This document shows positions 1-9,076 of a stretch of 64,000 bases of DNA, piece by piece. Positions within the stretch are counted from its first letter, which is position 1; the number at the start of each line of letters is the position of its first letter. Below the pieces are notes generated by a model. The model had not been told where the DNA came from. It did not search any database and saw only the letters and a program-made list of their open reading frames with translations. Origin of the DNA: JADZEM01 sp046328125. Lineage in GTDB: Bacteria > Chloroflexota > UBA6077 > JACCZL01. The stretch spans positions 28,867-92,866 of the forward strand of contig JAXLXF010000028.1 in the NCBI GenBank assembly GCA_046328125.1, given 5' to 3'. Made by a program: the position numbers and the translations under genes.

Positions 1-180
1 AATCGCGAGCGTGTCCGGCGAGGCAGCGTCGGCACGCCGGCAGCGTCGGTCGCGCGATCTGAAACGGCGCGAGCCCTGACGCAGCCCGTGGCCGGGAGCG
101 TGTGCGGGCTCAGCGGCCTTCGAGTCATCGTGCGATCATCGAGCCGTGCCGTCGGCTCCCCTGAGGCTGACACTCCGAGG

Positions 181-2169
181 ATGATGACGTCTCTCTCGCT
201 CAGCGTGGCTCTGACGTCACGAGCGGGCGTGCTGGTTGGCTGGCTCGGCACCCTCGTGCTGCTGGCGGTCGCGGTCCCGAGCCGCCTGCTCAACCTGGAG
301 GCGTTCGCCGGCAAGTTCGACGAGGGCATCCGGGGCGCCCAGCTGATGCTGATGGTGGCGGGGTATCGCCCATTCCGCGACATCTTCGCATCGCAGGGGC
401 CGCTCTCGCTGGACATCTTCTACCCGACGTACGCGCTGTTTGGGCAAACGCTCGGGGCGGCGCGAATGGCGCCGGCCCTGTTCGGGATCGTCGGGATCGT
501 GGTGGCAGCCTGGACCGCGCGGTACGTGCTGAGTGAGTCCCCGGACGGCTCACCGGTCAGCGGCCTGGTGGCCGGCGGCCTGACCGGCCTGTTGCTGACC
601 CTCAGCCCGATCTTCCTCAAGAACTCCAGATTGGCGCTGGTGGAGGTGCCGTCGCTGGTGCCGGCCATCGGCGCGGTGGGGGCGGCGCTGGCGTACGGCC
701 GGACCGGCGACCGGCGCTGGATCGTGGGGGCCGGCGTGCTGATGGCGCTGGCGCTGGCGATCAAGCCGATGGCCGCGCCGGCGCTGCTGCCGATTGGCCT
801 CGCCATTCTGCTGCGCGGCCGAGGCTGGCTAAGCTCCGGCCTGCTGTTCGGGCTGATGCTGGCGGCTGTGCTGGGCCTCATCGTGCTGGCGGTCGGCCCG
901 AGCGGCGTCTACGACCAGATGATCCGGTTTCGGATCGCCTCGCGGCAGGCCGAGAGCTGGAGCCTGAAGGAGAACTGGGCCGCCATCTCGGGTGAGATCG
1001 CGGACGAGCAGCTGGTGATGCCGGTGGCGGCCATCGTGGCGGGCGTGGTGCTGCTGGCCTGCCGCCCGAGGCTCGGAGTGCCGCTGGTGGGCTGGGCGCT
1101 CGGATCGTTGGGGCTGCTGCTGGTCTACTCGCCGCTCCAGTTCAAGCACGCCGTGATCCTGCTCCCCCCGATGGCCTTGCTCGCCGGGGTGGCGGCGGGC
1201 GCGGGGTGGCGGCGCTGGGAGCAGCGACGGCTTGTGACTGGTGGCTCGTCCTCGTTTGCTGCACGGCTGCCGTGGGCGCTGGCGGCGGTCGGCGTGGTGC
1301 TGGCGGTCTGGTACGTTGCCAGCCTGCCGCGCATCCTGGATCTGGACCGGCGGCTAGTCGTGGGTATGCCGGAGTCGCGCCCGGAGAGCTTCGACGACGA
1401 GATCCGGCTGCTCTCGGCGGTGACGGCGCCGTCCGACTTCGTCGTCGTGGACGAGCCGTCAGTGGCGTTCAGCAGCCGCCGACTGGTCCCGCCGAGCCTG
1501 GTCGATACCTCGATGGTCCGCATCCGCTCGCGCTCCCTGGACGCCGACGACGTGATCGCCGCCGCCGAGCGGTTCGACGCGAAAGCGCTGTTCCTGTTCA
1601 GCGACGGCCTGCGCTCGCTCAAGCCGTTCTCGGACTGGGTGGACGACCACTACGTGGCGGTGAAGATCAACGACCGCCCGAACGGCAAGCAGCGCGCCGT
1701 CTACCTGCGCGACGACGCCGACCTGGACACGGCGCGGACGCAACTGGAGCGGACGCTGGACAAGCTCGGTGGCGGGACGTACGGGGGGCAGCTGCGGCTG
1801 CTCGGGTACGGCGTGGAGCGCGGCGAGGCCCGGCCGGGCGGTAGCCTGACCGTGACGCTCGGCTGGCAGGCGGTCGGCGCGGTGGCGGCGGACTACTCGG
1901 TGGTGACGATGCTGAAGGACAAGAACGGGCAGCCCGTCGAGCAGAACCAGCGCGGCCTCGGGGGCGGCGGCGAGGGGACGGCATCCTGGGAGCCGGGCCG
2001 CTGGGTGTTCCGGACCTCGGCGCTGACGCTGCGGCGCTCGCTTCAGCCGGGCGAGTACACGCTGGCGGTGGGACTCTACGACTCGAAGGCGAAGACGATG
2101 GTCCCAGTGGACGGCGCGAAGCCGGGCGAAGACACGGTCTCGCTCGGCACGATCCAGGTGCGGCCCTGA
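181..2169 (+). CDS. Polytopic membrane glycosyltransferase-like protein (GT39/ArnT-type), copy 1
   Basis: The protein is about 662 residues, with an N-terminal hydrophobic segment followed by the loop KFDEGIRGAQLMLM. The acidic DEG motif in the first extracellular loop is typical of lipid-linked sugar transferases of the ArnT/PMT superfamily. About ten further hydrophobic segments run to near residue 400. The last ~250 residues are soluble and end in a beta-rich domain (LRLLGYGVERGEARPGGSL), the kind of extracellular tail seen on Chloroflexota transferases. I chose the ATG at 181 over the GTG at 88 because the extra 31 residues look non-native. The stop overlaps the start of the next gene (TGATG), so the two are probably co-translated. 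The substrate cannot be read from the sequence; the family usually uses polyprenyl-phosphate sugars. Confidence 0.75.
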   Translation: MMTSLSLSVALTSRAGVLVGWLGTLVLLAVAVPSRLLNLEAFAGKFDEGIRGAQLMLMVAGYRPFRDIFASQGPLSLDIFYPTYALFGQTLGAARMAPALFGIVGIVVAAWTARYVLSESPDGSPVSGLVAGGLTGLLLTLSPIFLKNSRLALVEVPSLVPAIGAVGAALAYGRTGDRRWIVGAGVLMALALAIKPMAAPALLPIGLAILLRGRGWLSSGLLFGLMLAAVLGLIVLAVGPSGVYDQMIRFRIASRQAESWSLKENWAAISGEIADEQLVMPVAAIVAGVVLLACRPRLGVPLVGWALGSLGLLLVYSPLQFKHAVILLPPMALLAGVAAGAGWRRWEQRRLVTGGSSSFAARLPWALAAVGVVLAVWYVASLPRILDLDRRLVVGMPESRPESFDDEIRLLSAVTAPSDFVVVDEPSVAFSSRRLVPPSLVDTSMVRIRSRSLDADDVIAAAERFDAKALFLFSDGLRSLKPFSDWVDDHYVAVKINDRPNGKQRAVYLRDDADLDTARTQLERTLDKLGGGTYGGQLRLLGYGVERGEARPGGSLTVTLGWQAVGAVAADYSVVTMLKDKNGQPVEQNQRGLGGGGEGTASWEPGRWVFRTSALTLRRSLQPGEYTLAVGLYDSKAKTMVPVDGAKPGEDTVSLGTIQVRP

Positions 2170-4136
2170 TGCAGTCACGAACGCTCAGCGTACCGGCCTC
2201 GTTCAACGTCAAGGTGAGCTCGCCGACCTGGCCGGCCGAGGCGCTGATCCTCGGCGCGATCCTGATCGTGGCGGCGTTCATGCGGCTGGTGCGCCTGAGC
2301 GGCACCAGCGGCGACCTGGACGAGGGGATCAGAGGCATTCAGCTGCTGCTGATGTCGGCTGGCTACCGGCCGATGCAGGAGATCTTCTCCTCGCAGGGGC
2401 CGCTGCTGCTGGACATGCTGTACCCGTTCTACAAGCTGTTCGGGGAGACGCTCGGGGCAGCCAGGCTCGCGACGGGCGTCTACTCGCTGTTGGGCATCCT
2501 GGGCGTGTACGGGGCGGCGAGGGCGGTCGGCGGACCGGTCGGCGGGGTGACGGCGGCGCTGCTGCTGGTGGTCAGCCCGAACTACCTGCGCAACTCGCGG
2601 CAGGCACTGGCGGAGGTGCCGGCCCTGGCCCCGGCGATTCTGGCGGTGGCGGCGGCGATGGCGTACCAGCGGAGTGGCCGGCGCATCTGGCTGCTGGTGT
2701 CCGGGGTGCTGCTCGGGATCGCCCTGCTGGTCAAGCCGATCGTGGTGGCAGCGGTCGTGCCGGTGGCGCTGGCAGCGTTCCTCGGGCCGCGCATCAGCAT
2801 CCGGCCGCTGTTCCTGGTGGGGATTGTCACGCTGGCGGTCGTGCTGGCGATCGTGTTCGCGACCGGCTTCTCGACGGTGGTGGATCAGATGATCGAGTAC
2901 CGGTTGAAGAGTCGCGAGGTGAGCGGCTGGAGCTGGAACGACAACTGGCGGGTGCTGCGTGGGACGCTGATCGCGCGGGATCAGATCGGGCTGTTCGCGC
3001 TGGGCGGGGCCGGGGCGCTGCTGGCGCTGCTCGGACGGCCGAAGCAAGGTATCCCGTGCCTGGGCTGGATCGCGGCGACGGCCGGGCTGCTGGCGTGGTA
3101 CTCGCCGCTCTTCCCGAAGCACGTGGTGATCGCGATCCCGCCGCTGGTGGTGGCGGCTGGCGCCGGGATCGGGCTGGTCTGGGGGGCGCTCCGCGAGCGG
3201 CAGCTGTTCGGGATCGTGGGGGGCTTCCTGCTGACGGGGCCGCTGCTGCTCTACGCCTGGTCCCTGCCGGCGATCTCCGCGCTGGACGTGGGGTTCATGA
3301 ACCTGGACCCGGGCTTCGAGGGGCAGCGGTTCGCGCGGACGGCGGACATCGCGGCGACCATCGCGGCGGTCACCAAGCGCGGCGACTTCATCGTGACGGA
3401 CGAGCCGGAGCAGGCGTTCCACGCGCAGCGATTGGTGCCCCCCGACCTTGCCGATCCGTCTACGAGCCGGGTGCGGGCGCGGGCGCTGACCGGCGAGCAG
3501 GTCATCACCTCGGCCGAGCAGTACGACGTGAAGCTGGTGGCGATGTCGAGCGACCGTTTCCGCTCGCTCAGGAACTTCCGCCTCTGGCTGGACGACCATT
3601 TCGAGCCGATCAAGGTGTACGGTCGGGGCGGGGACACGCCCCAGGTGATCTACGTGCGCTCGGACGTGGATCTGGCGCAGAGTCGGCGGGCGCTGGACGG
3701 CTTCATTCAGACCCCGACGGCCATCGACTTCGGCGGCATCCTCCGCTTGACGGGCTTCTCGCTGGACCGCCGCGAGCTGACGCGCAACGGCAACGTCGGC
3801 GTGACGTACGAGTGGGAGGCGCTCCAGAAGGCGGCGGTGGACTACCACGTCATCACCGAGCTGGTGGGTCCGGACGGCCAGGTCTGGAGTGACGAGCAGC
3901 TGTCGCTGGGCGGGCGTGGCGTAGGCCTGGACGAGTGGACGCCGGGCAGATGGATGTTCCAGACCTCGACGTTCGACGTCTCGGCGACCGCGCCCGCTGG
4001 CGAATACATCTTGCGCGTCGGCGTCTTCGACAGCAAGGCGAAGGCGGACCTGCCGGTGACGGCCGGCGACCCGCGCCTGGGCTCGCAGCAGGAGCCGATC
4101 CGCCGCTACGAGGTAGCGAAGATCAAGGTCCAGTAG
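2169..4136 (+). CDS. Polytopic membrane glycosyltransferase-like protein (GT39/ArnT-type), copy 2
   Basis: This 655-residue tandem paralogue of the preceding gene has the same order: first transmembrane helix, acidic loop DLDEGIRGIQLLLMSAGYRP, multi-helix region to about residue 380, then a soluble part with a C-terminal beta domain (LRLTGFSLDRRELTRNGN). The loop phrases EIFSSQGPLLLDMLYP and DIFASQGPLSLDIFYP and the tail phrases PAGEYILRVGVFDSKAK and PGEYTLAVGLYDSKAK match between the copies, which shows a duplication. The ATG overlaps the upstream TGA. Function is inferred only to family level: transfer of a sugar from a lipid carrier on the outer face of the membrane. Confidence 0.75.
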   Translation: MQSRTLSVPASFNVKVSSPTWPAEALILGAILIVAAFMRLVRLSGTSGDLDEGIRGIQLLLMSAGYRPMQEIFSSQGPLLLDMLYPFYKLFGETLGAARLATGVYSLLGILGVYGAARAVGGPVGGVTAALLLVVSPNYLRNSRQALAEVPALAPAILAVAAAMAYQRSGRRIWLLVSGVLLGIALLVKPIVVAAVVPVALAAFLGPRISIRPLFLVGIVTLAVVLAIVFATGFSTVVDQMIEYRLKSREVSGWSWNDNWRVLRGTLIARDQIGLFALGGAGALLALLGRPKQGIPCLGWIAATAGLLAWYSPLFPKHVVIAIPPLVVAAGAGIGLVWGALRERQLFGIVGGFLLTGPLLLYAWSLPAISALDVGFMNLDPGFEGQRFARTADIAATIAAVTKRGDFIVTDEPEQAFHAQRLVPPDLADPSTSRVRARALTGEQVITSAEQYDVKLVAMSSDRFRSLRNFRLWLDDHFEPIKVYGRGGDTPQVIYVRSDVDLAQSRRALDGFIQTPTAIDFGGILRLTGFSLDRRELTRNGNVGVTYEWEALQKAAVDYHVITELVGPDGQVWSDEQLSLGGRGVGLDEWTPGRWMFQTSTFDVSATAPAGEYILRVGVFDSKAKADLPVTAGDPRLGSQQEPIRRYEVAKIKVQ

Positions 4137-4191
4137 ACGACCCAGTTCGGAAGTACAATTCCATGACGTCTGCGGAGGGGGAGCTCCGAGC

Positions 4192-4509
4192 ATGGCCACG
4201 ACGCTGCGAACCGAGCACCCACACATCGTGCGGAGTCCAGGCACTGCCGGGGGCACGCCGACGATTACCGGGACACGGATCAGCGTCGCGTTCATCGTTG
4301 GGCAGCTTCGTGCCGGCGACACACCCCAGGACATCCTCGCCTCGTATCCGCACCTGACGCCGGCCGCCGTCTACGACGCGATCAGCTTCTATTACGACCA
4401 TCAGGACGAGATCGACCGCTTCATCGCTGCCAACACGCTCGACGCGCAGGCCGAGCGTCATGGCTTTACGGTTGGCGACGATGGTCGCCTGCGATTCACT
4501 CGCCGGTGA
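4192..4509 (+). CDS. DUF433 domain protein
   Basis: This 105-residue protein carries the DUF433 pattern: HIVRSPGTAGGTPTITGTRI, then VAFIVGQLRAGDTPQDILASYPHLTPAAVYDAISFYYDH. DUF433 proteins form a small winged-helix fold and are often the antitoxin-like half of a toxin-antitoxin pair with a PIN-type DUF5615 partner. No such partner follows here, because the next gene lies on the other strand, so this copy is solitary. The ATG follows GGAGGGGGAGCTCCGAGC, giving a good ribosome site. A TACAAT hexamer at about 4152 could be its -10 box. The C-terminal tail (GDDGRLRFTRR) is basic. Confidence 0.8.
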   Translation: MATTLRTEHPHIVRSPGTAGGTPTITGTRISVAFIVGQLRAGDTPQDILASYPHLTPAAVYDAISFYYDHQDEIDRFIAANTLDAQAERHGFTVGDDGRLRFTRR

Positions 4510-4550
4510 GGCCCCGCCTCCACCTTGGCGACGCCGACGCGCTGGCGCGC

Positions 4551-5873
4551 CTACGCTGCCGTAGGCTTCTGCACCGGATCGGCCGGGCGGCTGGCGGCGA
4601 AGAAGAGGCCAGAGCCGATCAGGGACAGCACGGCCAGCGCTAAGAACGGCTCGCGGAAGCTGCCGCCCGTCACGTCGACGGCCCATCCGATGACGATCGG
4701 CGCGACGATGGCCGCTGGCGATGCCAGCGTCATGGTCAGCCCGGCGATGCGCCCGAACGCCGCTCGTCCGAAATAGTCGCCGAGCAGCGAGGTGCTGACC
4801 GCTGCCCGCACCCCCCAGCTGAAGCCGAAGAAGGCGCCGTAGACCAGCAGCGGCGCAAGCGTCGTTCCGAAAGCGATGAGCAGCAGGGCCACGACCATCG
4901 AGAGCAGATTGAAACCCATGAGCCGTTGCTTCGCCATACGGTCCCCGAGAACGCCGCCGAGCAGCCGTCCGGCGACGTTGAAGAGATTCAGCTCGGCAAG
5001 CACGAGCGCGGCGGTCTCGCGGTCCAACACTTGCTCCAGGTAGGGGAACTGGTGGACCACGAGCGCCGATTGCACGAACATCGAGATTCCCGTGCAGACG
5101 GTGATCAGCCAGTAGGCACGTGTGCGGAACGCCTCGCGGACGGTGAAGCTGACCAGCCCGCCGCCCCGTGTCTGGCCGCGCCGCGCGGGGTCAGCGTGGC
5201 GCGGACGATCCCCGTCCGGCAAGAGTCCGTATGGCTCGGGTCCGTCCCGCATCAGCAGCATGATCGGGAGGCCGAGCACCAGCATCAGGATGCCGGTCGC
5301 GAAGGCCGCGGTACGCCAGCCGTACGTCGCCTGCGCCCAGACGAGCAGTGGGATGAACACTATCCCGGCCACCGCGAACCCCGTCACCGCGAGCCCCATG
5401 GCCGTGGTGCGCCGACGCCGGAACCAGCGATTGACGCTCACGCTGACGACCAGCATCCCGATGAGGCTATTTGACAGCGCCATCATCAGGCAGGCGCCGT
5501 AGTAGGCCCAGAGCGCGTCCACGAAGCTGAAGAGCACGAACGACAGCGCGTAGAGCATCACGCCGGCGCTCATCAGGGCGCGCGGGCCTACGCGATCGAC
5601 GAGCCAGCCGTTGAGCGGACCGAGGAAGCTGTCGGCCTGCTGGAAGGAGCGGCCGGCTGCCGTGGTGCTGGCGCTCCAGCCGAACTCGCGCTGAAGCGGG
5701 CCAACGTAGGTCGAGAGACCCTGGCCGGACAGGCTGGTGAACACCTGGGCCAGGAAGCCGACGACGACGATCACCCAGCCATAGAACACATAGTGCGACA
5801 GCAGATCTACGAGGCGGGACCGCCGCGCGCCTCCGACTAGCGACTCCACTTCGGTGTCACCTCGTGCCACCAT
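4551..5873 (-). CDS. MFS transporter
   Basis: A 440-residue major facilitator protein with about twelve hydrophobic helices and a charged central loop (residues ~205-235, GPEPYGLLPDGDRPRHADPARR). N-terminal features such as YVGPLQREFGWSASTTAAGRS and the LVDRVGPR loop between helices 2 and 3 resemble the oxalate/formate and monocarboxylate-type MFS branch. That sub-family placement is inference and the substrate is unknown. It is transcribed alone, convergent with the DUF433 gene. The start ATG lies only 17 nt from a TATGAT box, so the leader is very short. Confidence 0.85.
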   Translation of the reverse strand: MVARGDTEVESLVGGARRSRLVDLLSHYVFYGWVIVVVGFLAQVFTSLSGQGLSTYVGPLQREFGWSASTTAAGRSFQQADSFLGPLNGWLVDRVGPRALMSAGVMLYALSFVLFSFVDALWAYYGACLMMALSNSLIGMLVVSVSVNRWFRRRRTTAMGLAVTGFAVAGIVFIPLLVWAQATYGWRTAAFATGILMLVLGLPIMLLMRDGPEPYGLLPDGDRPRHADPARRGQTRGGGLVSFTVREAFRTRAYWLITVCTGISMFVQSALVVHQFPYLEQVLDRETAALVLAELNLFNVAGRLLGGVLGDRMAKQRLMGFNLLSMVVALLLIAFGTTLAPLLVYGAFFGFSWGVRAAVSTSLLGDYFGRAAFGRIAGLTMTLASPAAIVAPIVIGWAVDVTGGSFREPFLALAVLSLIGSGLFFAASRPADPVQKPTAA

Positions 5874-5890
5874 CAGGCAGACGTCGCGCT

Positions 5891-5896
5891 ATCATA
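5891..5896 (-). promoter_or_regulatory. Candidate -10 box for the MFS gene
   Basis: On the minus strand this reads TATGAT, 17 nt before the MFS start codon. That would place transcription start about 10 nt from the ATG. I see no convincing -35 hexamer, so this rests on position and match alone. Confidence 0.35.
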
Positions 5897-5973
5897 GTCC
5901 GCGCCGGTCTTGAAAAGCACGCCCTTTGGAGCGCGCAGTCTGCCATAGCCGTCAGCTGCTGAAAACCTCGCCC

Positions 5974-6867
5974 TTAGCCCTGCGACCGGGTTCCTGTGGC
6001 AGTGGTGAGCGCCTGGACGAGAAGCTCGTAGACGGCGTACGGGACGCGCTGGCCGCCGATCCGCGCAGGCGCCGACGACTTCGGGCCGTGGCAGTCAGAC
6101 CCCCCGACGACCAGCAGCCCCAGCTCCTCGGCCAGGGCGTGGTAGTGGCGGCGCTCCTCGGAGCGGTGGACGATCTGCCAGACCTCGACGGCGTCCAGGC
6201 CGGCCTCGGCGAGGGGGCGGAGCTCGTCCGGCGCGAGGTGCGGGCGGTCCTTGAAGACTCTGGCCGGGTGGGCCAGCGCCGAGATGCCGCCCGCCGCGTG
6301 GATCACCTCGATGGCCTCCGTGGCGGTGTAGGCGCGCGGCTCCATGCTGGCGAGGCGCAGCAGGACGCCAGCGTTCTTCGCCTTGCGCAGGATGCCCTGT
6401 TCGACCATCGCCAGCACCAGCGCCGCCCCGCTGGCGTACCGCACCCGGTAGCGCGACAGATCCTCCGGATCGATGGGGGTGCCGGCCCGCTCCAGGGCGA
6501 CCAGGACGCCCTCGACGTGGGCGGCCATCTGAGCGCGGCCTCGCTCCAGGGCCGCCGTTAGTGTCGGGTGAGTGGGGTCGATGCCGTAGCCGAGGATATG
6601 GACGGTCTTGCCGTTCCAGTCGGCAGTCAACTCCACGCCGGGCAGCAGCTCGATGCCAAGCTCCCGCGCGACCGCGGCCGCCTCGGGCAGCCCGCCGACC
6701 ACGTCGTGGTCCGTAACGGCGATGGCAGCCAGCCCGCGCGCCGCGGCCTCTTCCACCACTCGGCGCGGCTCCCAGCGCCCGTCCGACCACGTCGTGTGCA
6801 GGTGGAGATCGACGTACCGGTCGGACTCAGGGTGGACGGTCACACACTGGTTGTACCAGAAGCGCAT
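5974..6867 (-). CDS. PHP-domain phosphoesterase
   Basis: This 297-residue PHP protein has the metal-binding motifs in order: DLHLHTTWSDG (~residue 20), AVTDHD (~50), PGVEL (~76), SALAHPARV (~200) and GGSDCHG (~258). The arrangement matches the YciV/RNase AM-like trimetal phosphoesterases, which act on 3',5'-bisphosphonucleotides or short RNA 5' ends; the specific substrate is inference. I chose the ATG at 6867 because GGGGAGGGGGCC directly precedes it; an in-frame start at 6897 lacks this. It is transcribed alone, divergent from the hexomutase gene. Confidence 0.85.
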   Translation of the reverse strand: MRFWYNQCVTVHPESDRYVDLHLHTTWSDGRWEPRRVVEEAAARGLAAIAVTDHDVVGGLPEAAAVARELGIELLPGVELTADWNGKTVHILGYGIDPTHPTLTAALERGRAQMAAHVEGVLVALERAGTPIDPEDLSRYRVRYASGAALVLAMVEQGILRKAKNAGVLLRLASMEPRAYTATEAIEVIHAAGGISALAHPARVFKDRPHLAPDELRPLAEAGLDAVEVWQIVHRSEERRHYHALAEELGLLVVGGSDCHGPKSSAPARIGGQRVPYAVYELLVQALTTATGTRSQG

Positions 6868-7020
6868 GGCCCCCTCCCCAACGTCTCTCCCACGCACGGG
6901 GGACGGTAGGGGTCAGCGGGAGGGGACTATGCCGGCGCCATGCTACAGTTTCCGACACTGACAACAGTCAACCAGCTCGTCCCTCATGCGTGAGGGCGCT
7001 TCGCCGAAGGGAGACGCAAC

Positions 7021-8433
7021 GTGGCTGACGGCGCGCCGACCATCTCCATTAATCCGCACATGTTCCGGGCCTACGACATTCGAGGCTTCGCCGAGCCGTT
7101 CGGCGAGGACCTGACCCCTGACGTCTCGCGGCTGATTGGGCAAGCCTGGGCGACCTGGCTGCGGCGCCGAGGCGGCTCCAGCATGGTGGTGGGCGGCGAT
7201 CTGCGGCCCCACACGCCCGGCCTCAAGGGCGCATTCGTCGAGGGCGCGCGAGCCGGCGGCTGCGACGTGACCGATATCGGCGATGCGACCTCGCCGCTGA
7301 TGTACTTCGCGACAATTGCGCGCGGAACGGCCGGCGGCGTCAACATCACCGCCAGCCACAACCCGGTCGAATACAACGGCATCAAGATGGTCGAGCGCGA
7401 CGCCCTGCCGATCGCCGAAGAGGAGATCCGCGAAGTCCGTGACCTGGCGATTGGCCGCGACTTCGAGCACGGCAATGGCAGCCTGACTACCTGGGATGCG
7501 AAGCCGGCCTACTACGACAAACTGGCCTCGCTGGTCTCGGTGGCCCGCCCGATGAAGGTGGTCGTGGACACCGGTAACGGGGTGGCCGGCCTGTTCGCGC
7601 CGGAGATGCTCCGGCGCTGGGGCTGCGAGGTGGTGGAGCTGTACACCGACCCGGATCCTACCTTCCCGAACCACCTGCCCGATCCGGAGAAGGAAGAGAA
7701 CATGCGCGACCTGATGGCGCTGGTGCCGAAGGTCGGCGCGGATGTCGGGATGGCCTGGGACGGCGACGGCGACCGTCTCGGCATCTGCGACGAGAACGGC
7801 CACCGCTGGGAAGCCGACTTCACGAACATCCTGCTCGCTCGCGACCTGTTGACCCGCCATCCCGGCGCCACGATCCTGCTAGACGTGAAGTCCTCCATCA
7901 ATACCCTGGCGGACGTGCGGGCGCACGGCGGCGAGCCGCGACTGGGCAAAACCGGGCACTCGTTCATGAAGCGGCGGATGAAGGCCGAGAACATCCTGCT
8001 CGGCGGCGAGCTCTCGGGGCACTTGTTCGTGGGCGAGGACTACTACCCGCTGGACGACGCGCTGCTGGCGGCCGGGCGCGTGCTCTCGATCCTCTCACGG
8101 TCGGACCGGCCGCTCTCCCAGCAGTTCGAGGGGCTGCCGCCGCTGTATGCCACCCACCTGATCCAGCTGCACTGCCCGGACGACCAGAAGTTCGGGGTGG
8201 TGGCGAGCTTGAAGCAGCAGTTGTCCAGCAAGTACCCGGTCATCGACATCGACGGGGCGCGGGCGGACTTCGGGGATGGCTGGGCGCTGGTGCGCAATTC
8301 GAACACGTCGCCGGCGCTGACGATCCGCTGTGAGGCGACCTCTCCCGAAGGGCTGACCCGGATCAGCCAGGAGATGCACGACCTGCTGGCCGCCCAGCCG
8401 AGCGTGGACATGAGCGCCTGGCCCAAGGAGTAG
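7021..8433 (+). CDS. manB: Phosphomannomutase/phosphoglucomutase
   Basis: This 470-residue alpha-D-phosphohexomutase begins with FRAYDIRG. The phosphoserine loop TASHNPVEYNGIK (~residue 113) carries the active-site serine. The metal loop DGDGDRLG lies near residue 244, and the sugar-recognition loop GGELSGHLF near residue 330. The C-terminal phosphate-binding domain includes LVRNSNTSPALTIRCEA. The enzyme interconverts hexose 6- and 1-phosphates, feeding GDP-mannose or glucose-1-phosphate for surface glycans, which fits the many glycosyltransferases nearby. Translation starts at GTG after AAGGGAGACGCAAC. Its final eight codons and stop are repeated at 9077-9105. Confidence 0.92.
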   Translation: MADGAPTISINPHMFRAYDIRGFAEPFGEDLTPDVSRLIGQAWATWLRRRGGSSMVVGGDLRPHTPGLKGAFVEGARAGGCDVTDIGDATSPLMYFATIARGTAGGVNITASHNPVEYNGIKMVERDALPIAEEEIREVRDLAIGRDFEHGNGSLTTWDAKPAYYDKLASLVSVARPMKVVVDTGNGVAGLFAPEMLRRWGCEVVELYTDPDPTFPNHLPDPEKEENMRDLMALVPKVGADVGMAWDGDGDRLGICDENGHRWEADFTNILLARDLLTRHPGATILLDVKSSINTLADVRAHGGEPRLGKTGHSFMKRRMKAENILLGGELSGHLFVGEDYYPLDDALLAAGRVLSILSRSDRPLSQQFEGLPPLYATHLIQLHCPDDQKFGVVASLKQQLSSKYPVIDIDGARADFGDGWALVRNSNTSPALTIRCEATSPEGLTRISQEMHDLLAAQPSVDMSAWPKE

Positions 8434-8434
8434 C
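8406..8434 (+). repeat. 29-bp direct repeat, left copy (end of hexomutase gene)
   Basis: This perfect 29-bp repeat begins GGACATGAGCGCCTGG and ends AAGGAGTAGC. It covers the last eight codons and stop of the hexomutase gene. The right copy is at 9077-9105, and the toxin-antitoxin-like pair lies between them. The layout resembles attL/attR or a duplication made on insertion at a gene 3' end. Confidence 0.9.
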
Positions 8435-8463
8435 GATACTGCGTTCGAGCTGAGTGCACGCTC

Positions 8464-8787
8464 ATGATGGTGCCACCGCACCTCATACACCTGATCCGCG
8501 ACCGGTTGGAAGCGGGGCGCGTCCTTGTCCCGCTCCATCTCCGGATTCGAGCGCAAGCTCGAAGTCTCCCGTTGTCCACGATCAGGCAAGTGATTCGCGA
8601 TTGCATTGTTGTCGAGTGGTATCCTGATCGTGAGCGTCTGTTGCTACAAGAGCGCGTGCGCATCGACGGTCGCCTGTACTGGGTCCACGTTGTGGTGAGC
8701 TACGCAGGACGAGAGTCCATCGCGGTGGTGACGGCATATGTGCCCGACCCGGCTGAGTGGGGTGACCCACCGACAAGGAGAACGTGA
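8464..8787 (+). CDS. DUF4258 protein (toxin-like partner)
   Basis: This 107-residue protein has the DUF4258 layout: helix with HLIHLIRDRLEAGRV, then strand VVEWYPDRERLLLQERV, then grpLYWVHVVVSYAG-type strand and the C-terminal signature VVTAYVPDPAEW. DUF4258 proteins have a RelE/BrnT-like fold and usually precede an MqsA/YgiT-type zinc-finger antitoxin, as here. RNase activity is family inference. The start could be the ATG at 8464 or 8467, since no strong ribosome site precedes either. The whole pair lies between the 29-bp repeats, suggesting it was acquired as a unit. Confidence 0.75.
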   Translation: MMVPPHLIHLIRDRLEAGRVLVPLHLRIRAQARSLPLSTIRQVIRDCIVVEWYPDRERLLLQERVRIDGRLYWVHVVVSYAGRESIAVVTAYVPDPAEWGDPPTRRT

Positions 8788-9053
8788 TGTCCGACTGCGC
8801 GTTTTGCGGATCGACAGACGTCGAGCTCATCACTACGACACTTGACGAGCAACAAGATGGCTTGAGCATCCGAATCGACGGCATACCGGCGATGATGTGT
8901 CGGTCATGTCAAGAAGGCAGTGAACCCGTAATCACACTGGGCATGGCTGAGGCGCTCGAAGCTGCCTGTGACCTCCTACTCAAGGCGGCGTCCGCCAGTC
9001 GTCCCATCCTGGCCGGAGTGACGGGGCCTGATGCCAAGCGGAAGGTGGTCTGA
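8787..9053 (+). CDS. YgiT-type zinc-finger protein (antitoxin-like)
   Basis: This 88-residue protein has two CxxC pairs, CAFC near the start and CRSC at about residue 38, with the intervening IRIDGIPAMMC strand typical of MqsA/YgiT N-terminal zinc domains. A short alpha-helical C-terminus follows, too short for the DNA-binding HTH of full MqsA. The ATG at 8787 shares its A with the upstream TGA and is preceded by AAGGAG, so the two genes are translationally coupled. By family, it should neutralise the DUF4258 protein and perhaps bind their shared promoter. Confidence 0.75.
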   Translation: MSDCAFCGSTDVELITTTLDEQQDGLSIRIDGIPAMMCRSCQEGSEPVITLGMAEALEAACDLLLKAASASRPILAGVTGPDAKRKVV

Positions 9054-9076
9054 CCTTGACGGGATAGCCTCGGCCG

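Noticed and set aside
2175..4334. A 719-codon open frame on the minus strand opposite the second transferase gene
   Set aside because: Its translation is Arg/His/Gln/Asp-rich with no fold-like pattern; the plus strand has a clear membrane protein with a paralogue next door.
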